58,976 nucleotides of DNA from Candidatus Staskawiczbacteria bacterium RIFOXYB1_FULL_38_37. GTDB lineage: Bacteria; Patescibacteriota; Minisyncoccia; Minisyncoccales; Staskawiczbacteraceae. The notes beneath the pieces were generated by a model. That model had not been told where the DNA came from and made no database searches. It saw only the letters and a list, made by a program, of their open reading frames with translations. A program made the position numbers and the translations under genes. This document shows, piece after piece, positions 18,379 through 26,949 of this stretch (position 1 is the first letter of the stretch; each line of letters opens with the position of its first letter). The stretch lies in the NCBI GenBank assembly GCA_001822075.1, contig MHPK01000006.1, forward strand, positions 1 through 58,976, read 5' to 3'.

Positions 18379-20313
18379 CTACTTTTCTGCAAAATACCAG
18401 TTTAAAACTTCTTTTGCCACAGGCAAAGTTACAGCTCCCAGGCCGTTAACTCTTTCTACTGTCATAACTAAAACTATCTGCGGATCTTCGTAGGGGGCAA
18501 AAACAGCTGACCAAACATTAAAGCGGTCTTTATATCCGATTTCAGCAGTGCCTGTTTTTGCTGCCACAGAAAAGGGCAAATCATTTAAATAAGTTGAAAG
18601 CCCATATGGCTGGACAACGCCGTCTCTCATGCCTTCCCTTACAATTTCTAAGTTTTCAGGGTCAATAAAATTGCTTCTTATAACTTCAGGAGAGAATTGC
18701 TTTACCAGTTGAGACGAACCCGGAGAGCCAGAGATTATTTTGTTTACAATTTGTGGCTTGTATAAAGTGCCTCCGTTTGCAATGGCGCAATAGGCTGAAG
18801 CCACCTGCAAAGGAGTTGTCTGCAAGTCAGACTGGCCGATTGAAAGGTTATATGTGTCGCCATCCCACCAGCCCTCGCCTTTCACTCTTTTTTTCCAGTC
18901 TGGGTCTGGAATAAGGCCTGAAAATTCGCTTGGCAAATCAATGCCGGTTTTTTCATTCCAGCCAAAAAGCGACAGATATTCTTTTATTTTTGTGGGGCCC
19001 AAGCCCTTTTGGTCTTCATATCCCCCGCCAATTGTATAAAAATAAATGTTTGACGAAACAGCCAGAGCTTTCTTCATATCAACCCAGCCGTGCGGAGCAA
19101 CCCCCCCATACCTGTAAACAATGCTTGGGTCGTATTGATTAGGAACTAAGATATATCCAGGGTCGTTAATTTGTTTTGTCGGTGAAATTAATTTTTCCTG
19201 CAAGGCAGCTGCGGCCTCAAAAGGCTTTATTGTTGAGCCTGTCGGGTACTGGCCTTGTATTGCGCGGTTAAAAAGTGGCTGGTTAACATCGTTTTGTAAG
19301 TTATCATAATCTTCTTGGGAGATGCCTCCAGAAAATAAGTTATTATCATACGAAGGGTATGAAACAAGCGCCAAAACAGCTCCTGTTTTAGGGTCCATTG
19401 CCACAGCAGCTCCCTTTTTTGCTCCGACATTTTCCAGACTTTTTCCTAAAGCATTATAAATACGTTCTTGCAAACCGGCATCAATGTTTAAAACTAAATT
19501 ATATCCTGGCTCTGGCTCTGATAATATTTCAGTTCCCTGCTCAATGCCCGAGGCTGTTTTAACTTCTTTTTTCTGCCCGGGCGTTCCTCTCAAATAAGTT
19601 TCATAATATCTTTCAAGCCCGGTTTTTCCAATGTAATCGTTAATTGCATATCCCGAAGAGCTTGAATATTCATCTTTGTTTATTCTGCCCGTGTATCCTA
19701 AAACTTGTGAAAAAACAGCGCCTGAAAAATAATTTCTTTCTGTGTTCTGCTGGATTTTGCAGCCTGAAAAATCATTCATCTTTGTTTCTAAAACCAAAAG
19801 GTTTTCGTGGCTTATGTTTTCTGAAACCAAAATTTCAGTTGAACCAGAGTCTATAATTTTTTGTTTAATATATTCAGAAGACATTGCCAAAACTTCGGCT
19901 ATATCATCAATTTCGTTTGAAATTTCCTCAGAAGACATTAAGAATCGCCTTCTGTCGCACACAAAATCAAAAGCCGGAGAATTAGAAACAAGCTTTTCAA
20001 AATTTATATCGTAAATCACTCCTCTTTCGGGTATTATCAACAATGCGCTTCCCTTGTTGTTTTCAGCAGCTGTGTATAATTTTTTGCCCCCGATTATCTG
20101 GAAAAAAAACACCTTTGAAAAAAAGGTTAAAGCCACTAATAAAAAAATTACCAATAAAATATACGGCACTTTTTCTGCCAAGGGCACTTCAAGCTTTTTT
20201 TCAGTAATGCCTAAATTCTCCTCTTCTATTTGGGCAAGCTTATCTAAAAAAACTTCGTGGGTTTCTATGGAACCTGGCAGGCGCTTAATTTTGTATTTGC
20301 TGTAAAAATTCAT
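18379..20313 (-). CDS. mrdA: Penicillin-binding protein 2 (MrdA-like transpeptidase)
   Basis: GRINKDEY...GKTGLERYYETYLRGTPG, QGQYPTGSTIKPFEAAAAL (SxxK), KTGTAE. Confidence 0.93.
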   Translation of the reverse strand: MNFYSKYKIKRLPGSIETHEVFLDKLAQIEEENLGITEKKLEVPLAEKVPYILLVIFLLVALTFFSKVFFFQIIGGKKLYTAAENNKGSALLIIPERGVIYDINFEKLVSNSPAFDFVCDRRRFLMSSEEISNEIDDIAEVLAMSSEYIKQKIIDSGSTEILVSENISHENLLVLETKMNDFSGCKIQQNTERNYFSGAVFSQVLGYTGRINKDEYSSSSGYAINDYIGKTGLERYYETYLRGTPGQKKEVKTASGIEQGTEILSEPEPGYNLVLNIDAGLQERIYNALGKSLENVGAKKGAAVAMDPKTGAVLALVSYPSYDNNLFSGGISQEDYDNLQNDVNQPLFNRAIQGQYPTGSTIKPFEAAAALQEKLISPTKQINDPGYILVPNQYDPSIVYRYGGVAPHGWVDMKKALAVSSNIYFYTIGGGYEDQKGLGPTKIKEYLSLFGWNEKTGIDLPSEFSGLIPDPDWKKRVKGEGWWDGDTYNLSIGQSDLQTTPLQVASAYCAIANGGTLYKPQIVNKIISGSPGSSQLVKQFSPEVIRSNFIDPENLEIVREGMRDGVVQPYGLSTYLNDLPFSVAAKTGTAEIGYKDRFNVWSAVFAPYEDPQIVLVMTVERVNGLGAVTLPVAKEVLNWYFAEK

Positions 20314-20840
20314 ATAAATCTTATTTGACGGCTGTTGTCTTTTGGCTTTAGATATTTTTTATAAATATAAAACGTTATATTAGCAAAAAACAAACTGTAA
20401 ATTATTTCTGCGAGGAAATTCCATCCAAAAGCCAAATATACAGGTGAAAAAAACGGAAAAAAAGAAAGCAGGCTTACAAATAATTTATACGCAGCAAAGC
20501 AAACCAAAAAAAGCGATGAAAAATGAGTTAAAGGATAGCTGTCTCTTTCTTCTTTGAGGGAGCTCTGGATTTTTTTTGTGAAAACAGCCAAGGCGGCTAA
20601 CAAAATTATTGAAGTTCCCAAATTAAGATAAGAAAAAACATCTAAAAAAAATCCTGCCGTTACAGCATAGAGAATTATGTAAAAATAATTTCTCTTGTCT
20701 TCAAAAAAAACTAGCAGAAAAAAAAGTATGAAAACCGGATTTAAAGAGCCGCCCAAAAAAATGAAATGCGCAAAAAAACTATTTTGCAAAAGCGCAAAAA
20801 AATAAAATAGAATAATTGCAATAAGAGGTTTGGCCCACAT
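20310..20840 (-). CDS. mreD: Rod shape-determining protein MreD-like
   Basis: 176-aa polytopic membrane protein between mreC and PBP2. Confidence 0.7.
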   Translation of the reverse strand: MWAKPLIAIILFYFFALLQNSFFAHFIFLGGSLNPVFILFFLLVFFEDKRNYFYIILYAVTAGFFLDVFSYLNLGTSIILLAALAVFTKKIQSSLKEERDSYPLTHFSSLFLVCFAAYKLFVSLLSFFPFFSPVYLAFGWNFLAEIIYSLFFANITFYIYKKYLKPKDNSRQIRFI

Positions 20841-20847
20841 CAGATTA

Positions 20848-21693
20848 TTACGGCTGTTTATAATTGGTTATTACAAATAAGTTGTCTGTGTTTTCAACCT
20901 CAAAAAATGGCTTTAGTTCTGCTGACTGAAAAGGCTTTTGGTCGTCTTTGTTTATTTTGGTTATCTTGCCGACTAAAAGATCTTTTGGAAATACTTTTTC
21001 CAAAGAAGAGCTTAAAACAACGTCGCCCTCTTTTATCTCTTGGTCAACTTGAACTAAATCTAAATAAATAGAAAGCGAACCTGAGCCCCGCACTACTCCG
21101 TTAATCTGCTGGAGAGAACCATCTTCTAAAACTCTCTGGACCATAACATCTATGGCGCTGTTTTTATTTGAAATCAGCATTACCTTTGAAAAGTTTTCGT
21201 AAACTTCAAAAATTTTCCCAAAAATTACCCCGTGCTGGTCAATAACCGGCATGCCTTCGGAAAGTCCGCCAGAAGCTCCCTTGTCTATAGACACTATGTC
21301 CTGGCCGTCGAATCCTATTTGAGAAGCCATAACGTTGGTAAAATTCTTTTCTTGGCAGCTATTAGAAAAATCAAAAATCGCCTCCGTGTTTTTTTGGTTA
21401 GAGATTAAAACAGATATTTTATATAAAAGGTATTGGTTCTCTTTTTTAAGATTTTCGTTTTCTTTGGCTAAATCAGACAGGTTTAAAAACGAGTCTAAAA
21501 ATCCCGACGTAGAAACACCAGCAGAAAAAAAGGTTTTCTGCGCAGGAGAAGATAAAATATAAAAATAATTTTTAAGCGGTTTGCTAAAAAGATTTAAAAC
21601 AGCAACAAAAATAAACAAAATAATCAAACAGGACAAAATTTTAAAATAATTTCTTTTCTTTTTATTTATAGGGGACCAAGTAAAAAGATTCAT
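20848..21693 (-). CDS. mreC: Rod shape-determining protein MreC
   Basis: Single TM, coiled coil, GFDGQDIVSIDKGASGGLSEGMPVIDQHGVIFGKIFEVYENFSKVMLISNKNSAIDVMV. Confidence 0.92.
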   Translation of the reverse strand: MNLFTWSPINKKKRNYFKILSCLIILFIFVAVLNLFSKPLKNYFYILSSPAQKTFFSAGVSTSGFLDSFLNLSDLAKENENLKKENQYLLYKISVLISNQKNTEAIFDFSNSCQEKNFTNVMASQIGFDGQDIVSIDKGASGGLSEGMPVIDQHGVIFGKIFEVYENFSKVMLISNKNSAIDVMVQRVLEDGSLQQINGVVRGSGSLSIYLDLVQVDQEIKEGDVVLSSSLEKVFPKDLLVGKITKINKDDQKPFQSAELKPFFEVENTDNLFVITNYKQP

Positions 21694-21794
21694 AAGTATA
21701 TTTGTTTAAGTAAATTCTACATCAGCATCTTTTTTTATGCAAATTTAGTTGTCCCCACTTGTAGAATTTACGTGTAATAAAAAATTGAGTTCTC

Positions 21795-21905
21795 TGGTGA
21801 CGATTACCTACTCTCGCCCTAATGGACTACCATCGGCCTTGGTGTATTTCACTTCTGAGTTCGGAATGGGATCAGGTGGGACAACACCAGTATAATCGTC
21901 ACCGG
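21795..21905 (-). rRNA. rrf: 5S rRNA
   Basis: Minus strand CACCTGATCCCATTCCGAACTCAGAAGTGAAA...CCGATGGTAGT; closing stem CCGGTGACGATTA/TAATCGTCACCAG. Confidence 0.95.
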
Positions 21906-22445
21906 AAAACTCAATTAATAAAAATTTTCCGGAAATATTTTAAAATAAAATCTGTATCTATTTAAACTTACGTTGTGAATCGAAAGATATAGACCCGCTG
22001 TTCAGTACGACCAAACTCGAAATTCGAATATCGAAATTCGAAACAAATTTTAATTTTCAAAACTTAAATGTTCAAAACCCGTCGTGTTTTGGATTTTGGT
22101 TATTTGGATTTTTGATATTGTTTCGGATTTCGTACTTCGGATTTTTCGACGCACTGAACAGCAGGTCTATGATTTATTAGTACTCCCCGGCTGAAGGCAT
22201 TACTGCCCTTACACCTGGAGCCTATCAACCCCGTCATCTACGGGGAATCTATGAGTTCTCATCTTGGAGTTAGTTTCGCGCTTATATGCTTTCAGCGCTT
22301 ATCTATTCCCGACTTAGCTACTCAGCAATGCCCTTGGCAGGACAACTGATACACCAGAGGTCAGTTCATTCCGGTCCTCTCGTACTAGGAACAAATCTCC
22401 TCAAAACTCAACGCCTGCGGTAGATAGGGACCAACCTGTCTCACG

Positions 22446-23164
22446 CTTATACCACTTATTACTAAGTGCGTGGACTATACCATATTCCGTATATTTGTAA
22501 CTATTTTTTTACGGAACCCGACGTTTTATAAAATTATTTCTAATTTTATCTGCCCTAAAAATAGGACAAGTCTCTACGGGGTTAATGTACGTACTTTTCT
22601 ATTTTTGGAATAATTTAATTCCCGAAAAGTATCAATTAATTTCGCAAGAGCTTCAAAATCTTTTTTATTTTCAACTTTACTTTTTGCAATGATAATCTTT
22701 TTTAGAAGCGCCACCTGTAACTTTTTCATCACAACGTATGGCTCTACTAAATTTAAAAATTTGATTATATTTTCTTGTTTTCCGATGATATATTCTAGAA
22801 TACCATCTTTTCTAATTCTTATATAACCAAGATTTATCATCGAGCAAAGTTTCTCAAAATTTTTCTGGTCTTTCTGCGATTGGAACAAGACAATATACGG
22901 CGCAACTTGGAAACCAAACTTGTATGTTTTGTTTGGCTTTAATTGCACATAAATACTGCCGTCTCCATCGAGAAAACCAGCTAAATATGCTCTTTTTGTT
23001 TGCGAAATCAACTTTTTCATACACAACTTCCCTCGGTATTATCCTAACATATGACAGGTTAATGTTCAATACTTTGTTAGGAATTCACCGATATGAGTCG
23101 GTTTGCTATCACAATTGCTCATGAAAGCCGCCGTGTTGATCTCGATATATATGGTTCATTTTTG
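22446..23164 (-). mobile_element. Group I intron in 23S, inferred after U2593 (E. coli numbering)
   Basis: Exons ...AAACCGT | CGTGAGACAG; intron ends in G; P1 candidate CCGU/GCGG; core-like GACTATACC/ACCCCGTAGAGACT. Confidence 0.85.
22574..23026 (-). CDS. LAGLIDADG homing endonuclease (single motif)
   Basis: AYLAGFLDGDGSIYVQL; inside the 23S intron. Confidence 0.9.
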   Translation of the reverse strand: MCMKKLISQTKRAYLAGFLDGDGSIYVQLKPNKTYKFGFQVAPYIVLFQSQKDQKNFEKLCSMINLGYIRIRKDGILEYIIGKQENIIKFLNLVEPYVVMKKLQVALLKKIIIAKSKVENKKDFEALAKLIDTFRELNYSKNRKVRTLTP

Positions 23165-23253
23165 ACGGTTTGAACCCAGCTCACGTAACTTTTTAACCGG
23201 CGAACAGCCGGACCCTTGGGAGCTTCTCCACCCCCAGGATAAGTTGAGCCGAC

Positions 23254-24164
23254 CACAAAATTCTATTATTACTAATAGCGCAGACTATACCTTTATTTAG
23301 ATGTCCATCTAAATACCAACGTTTTATAGTATATAAAAAATAATACTATCTTCATCCTGCTTTTTGCAGGAATCCAGTCGTTACGGGGTTGCGAAAACCT
23401 ATTTTGTACATCATCGAAGGGATAATATACGGACTAATGATATTGGCTAATTTTTTTGTTTCTTCTTGGTTGCAATACATTCGATATCCTTTATCGCGGT
23501 CGCGATAATAATTTATTTTGATATCAAAAATATCTTTAAAGCATTCCTGCAGAAAAATTATTTCCGGTAAGGAAAAGGAATATGTGCTTATATCAATTTT
23601 ATTTTTGGAATATGAACCATCGTCCATAATCCAAATTGCCAAGATAAAAGGATTTAATTCTTTTTTAATTTCAACCGGAACTATTTTTGTTCCATTTTTG
23701 TAATCATTTCCTCTATAAAACCTTTTATATATTTCTGTAAAATATGGATGTCTTATTGTCCTAAACCACCACGATTTTTCATATTTATTGCCATTTTTAT
23801 CGTATCTGTAACTTATTTTTGGTTCAGTAAATACAAATGATTTAAGTATTTGGTATTTCCAAATAACATAATCTTTTTGCGCTAATCCATGTTCTACCTT
23901 AAAGTTGACATTTTGGGCGCCTTTACCCAAACGCATCGTTCCATCGCCAAGAAGCGATCCAATAATCAAATCTTTCTGCATTTTTGTCAGCAAAAGAGAC
24001 TTTTTAATTGGAATCCACTTTTTATGCCAATGTTTATTTTCGCAACTTCCCACGGTGTTGACCATATAATTGTGTAATTTACTTTATTATAGCAAATTTA
24101 CTGGGTTTTTTATATGGCTTTCTCCGTTATGAGTTGGTTTACTTCCTCGACATTCGGCTAATTC
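23254..24164 (-). mobile_element. Group I intron in 23S, inferred after U2504
   Basis: Exons GGCACCTCGAT | GTCGGCTC; P1 CCTCGAT/GTCGAGG with U.G at the splice site; intron ends in G. Confidence 0.88.
23352..24065 (-). CDS. LAGLIDADG homing endonuclease (two motifs)
   Basis: LIIGSLLGDGTMRLGK and FILAIWIMDDGSYSK. Confidence 0.92.
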   Translation of the reverse strand: MVNTVGSCENKHWHKKWIPIKKSLLLTKMQKDLIIGSLLGDGTMRLGKGAQNVNFKVEHGLAQKDYVIWKYQILKSFVFTEPKISYRYDKNGNKYEKSWWFRTIRHPYFTEIYKRFYRGNDYKNGTKIVPVEIKKELNPFILAIWIMDDGSYSKNKIDISTYSFSLPEIIFLQECFKDIFDIKINYYRDRDKGYRMYCNQEETKKLANIISPYIIPSMMYKIGFRNPVTTGFLQKAG

Positions 24165-24219
24165 ATCGAGGTGCCGAACAGAGCCGTCGATAAGGACTCT
24201 CGGGCTCTACCAGCCTGTT

Positions 24220-25144
24220 CATGTTTTCACATAGACTATATCTTCACCCGCCCAAATATTTATTTTTGGCGGGGACGGCGTTTTAGCAAGGATTTTACCC
24301 TCGCTCTGTCTGAGACTTCAGACAAGTCGTTACGGGGTCAGGAAGAAAGTTTATAATTAAAATAATTAATAATATAATTTTTAATCAGCAATTTTAATTT
24401 TTCAATTTGTGAATGGGGAAAATAAATTGCAAACCCCTTCTTCTTTTGTTTTACTTTCGTTTGAATGTCAAACTTTTTAAGTATCGCCGAAGAAACAATA
24501 TTTGCTTCTTTTTCACTCACATTTCCAAGATAAAGATAACTACATTTATCTCTTTGATAATAATAGCCATCATCCATATACCAAACCGCAAACATTTGCG
24601 GTGAAATATATTTTTCCAGATTTTCCGGAATTATCTTTTTCCCTTCTGGATAAAACATTTTTCTTAATTTTCCCAAATAGGGGGTGGATTGCGATTGATG
24701 TCTCCAATACTTATATTTTCTTTTTGTCAAAGGATGGATTCTCTCCATATATTTTGGTTTTCCCTGGAATAACTGCTTTAACCTTTCTATTTTCCAAATA
24801 AGATATTCTTTTTGCTTATATCCATGTTCTAATCTTAATCGTGCGTTATTTTCCCCAGTTTTTTGCAAATATCCGTCTCCTAAAATTATTCCAAAAAGAA
24901 TTGATTCTTGCTCCTTAGATAAAGAAATCATGATTTTAGTAAAACTATTCTTCCGACTTCCCACGGTATTCCAATGGATTTTAAACCCTTTTTTGAGGGA
25001 AGACCAATCCATGGTTCACCGTTATAAGCCGTACGTGCCTGGAAAAAGTGGTAATTTCCCAAGCGCCCATTCTCACGAATGGGTTGGACAACAAACTCTT
25101 TTTCCCGCCTGCGCCGATAACTTTCGGCGGGCAGGTCAGAGTCT
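24220..25144 (-). mobile_element. Group I intron in 23S, inferred after U2449
   Basis: Exons CTCCGGGGAT | AACAGGCTGG; intron ends in G; ATATAGTC core element. Confidence 0.85.
24338..25012 (-). CDS. LAGLIDADG homing endonuclease (two motifs)
   Basis: ILFGIILGDGYLQKTGENNARLRLEHG and FAVWYMDDGYYYQRD. Confidence 0.92.
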   Translation of the reverse strand: MDWSSLKKGFKIHWNTVGSRKNSFTKIMISLSKEQESILFGIILGDGYLQKTGENNARLRLEHGYKQKEYLIWKIERLKQLFQGKPKYMERIHPLTKRKYKYWRHQSQSTPYLGKLRKMFYPEGKKIIPENLEKYISPQMFAVWYMDDGYYYQRDKCSYLYLGNVSEKEANIVSSAILKKFDIQTKVKQKKKGFAIYFPHSQIEKLKLLIKNYIINYFNYKLSS

Positions 25145-25654
25145 ATCCCCGGAGTAGCTTTTGGCTGATGATCTTCTCATTTTCTATAAAAATGAGTCGG
25201 TTCACTAAGTTCTGCTTTCGCAACTGCGCGACATAGCCGTCTTGCAGTAAAGCTGGCTTATGGCTTTGCCCTATCGCTTCGATTTCCATCCGAAGCTAGC
25301 CAACCTTTAAACGCCTCCATTACTCTTTAGGAGGCAAGTGCCCCACTTAAACTGCCCATTAAACACTGTCATCCCAAGTTAAGGGAATTAGAATTATAAT
25401 TTTCAAAGATGGGTGTTTCATTGGCGGATCCATCCCGCCCGAAGGCGGGACTTCAAATCCTCCCCACTACGCTACGCATCGAAAATCATAAACCAATATC
25501 TAACTACAGTAAAGCTTCCGGGGTCTTTCCGTCTAGCCGCAGGTAGGCAGCATCTTCACTGCCATTGCATTTTCACCGGGCGCCTCGTTGAGACAGTCTT
25601 CAAGTCGTTAAGCCATTCATGCGGGCCGGAACTTACCCGGCAAGGGATTACGCT

Positions 25655-26186
25655 CAATTTTGTTACTTAGTGTTAATTAAGTCATTTTTAACACCGGTGC
25701 AGTCATTTCTGCTGCATTCTGCATGTCGCCATGCAGTTCAGACTATATCTTGCGTTCATTGAAAAAAAATGCGGGTAGAGGCATTTCGCATGCCCGCCTA
25801 ATGTCAATTTACGCCTTGGCGTATAGTCGTTGAGGGGAATAATTATTCAATAATCAATGAAAGGGAAACAAAAGAGATTGTTGCTCTATTGTTTTCCCTT
25901 CTCAGTTTAGCCATAACTCTACTCTTGCATCGTTTTGCCGATGCATCGTTTGAAGCACGGAAGGTCGTGTATCTCATACCACCGCTACAATCAATATATC
26001 GTTCCTCATACGTTAATTGATACACTCTTTCACTTACTTCTCTTTTTTTCATGGCTTTCTCCTTTATTCTTCCCTGCTGATTGTCCGCACCGAACATATT
26101 TTCACCCACGATACAATCGGGGTAATGTCGGATACAACGGAGTTTCCAGCATATAGCCAAGTTTTACAAAAGCAATTGCGTTTGTT
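25655..26186 (-). mobile_element. Group I intron in 23S, inferred after U1931; lacks a recognisable homing endonuclease
   Basis: Exons CAAAGGT | AGCGTAATCC; P1 CAAAGGT/GCTTTTG with U.G; intron ends in G; core AAGATATAGTC and CAACGACTATACG. Confidence 0.85.
25843..26052 (-). CDS. Small SD-led ORF inside the U1931 intron, not LAGLIDADG (MKKREVSERVYQLTYEERYIDCSGGMRYTTFRASNDASAKRCKSRVMAKLRRENNRATISFVSLSLIIE)
   Basis: AAAGGAGAAAGCC-ATG upstream of an internal Met of ORF 25843..26160; the upstream extension overlaps intron core sequence. Confidence 0.5.
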   Translation of the reverse strand: MKKREVSERVYQLTYEERYIDCSGGMRYTTFRASNDASAKRCKSRVMAKLRRENNRATISFVSLSLIIE

Positions 26187-26200
26187 ACCTTTGGACGATT

Positions 26201-26949
26201 TCTCTCTTTTTATTAGTCCTTCGAGAGGTAAATCTCGGGACAGCCTTTATGTCGCCATAAAGAGCGGACTATATCATCCCGTTTCAAAAAATTAATTTTG
26301 ACGGGCTTCGCGTATAGTCTCTGAGGATAATAGAAATTTGTATATTGAGGATTCTTCAAATGGTTTGCGATGCGTCATTTTTTCTGCGATTCTTGCAATT
26401 TTTATCATTCCCTTTTTTGTTAAGTGTTCTCCCTTATCCATCATTTCAATAACTTTAACAAATCTTTCAAAATCATTTATTTTGGCTTTGCCAAAACATT
26501 TATAATTTTTGAAAAAAGGAATAATTTTTTCTTGCAATTCGCTTCTATTTCTGACGCAATATTTATAGAGAGGGTCCCATTTTCCTTGTTTTATATTTCT
26601 CGCGTTGTGCGCGTATATATGTCCGCAAGCAAAAAATTTTTCTAATTTATGAAGCAAATCTTTTCCTTTTAATGATTGTGAAACATTAAATTCAGGAAAA
26701 ACTTGCCATTTATTTTTTGCTCTTGGAGATTGAAATATATTTACAAGAAAAGACCCTTCTCCATCTACAAACCCAGTAATCCATCCACATATTTCTATTC
26801 TTTCCTGCTGATTGTCTGCACTGAATGCTTTTTTACTTTGCATAATATCAAAGGGGTAAATACACCTTTAATATATTATAACATAGTAGCATCAGATACT
26901 ACAGAGTTTCCAGCATATAGCGAAGTTTTATAACTACAATCGTCATCTT
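26201..26949 (-). mobile_element. Group I intron in 23S, inferred after U1917 (H69 loop)
   Basis: Exons GGCGATAACTAT | AATCGTCC; P1 ATAACTAT/GTAGTTAT with U.G; P10 candidate GACGATT/AATCGTC; core CTCAGAGACTATACG and GATATAGTCC. 3' junction ambiguous by 1 nt. Confidence 0.88.
26292..26843 (-). CDS. LAGLIDADG homing endonuclease
   Basis: GWITGFVDGEGSFLVNIFQSP; N-terminus SADNQQERI is encoded by ribozyme-core-like sequence. Confidence 0.92.
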   Translation of the reverse strand: MQSKKAFSADNQQERIEICGWITGFVDGEGSFLVNIFQSPRAKNKWQVFPEFNVSQSLKGKDLLHKLEKFFACGHIYAHNARNIKQGKWDPLYKYCVRNRSELQEKIIPFFKNYKCFGKAKINDFERFVKVIEMMDKGEHLTKKGMIKIARIAEKMTHRKPFEESSIYKFLLSSETIREARQN

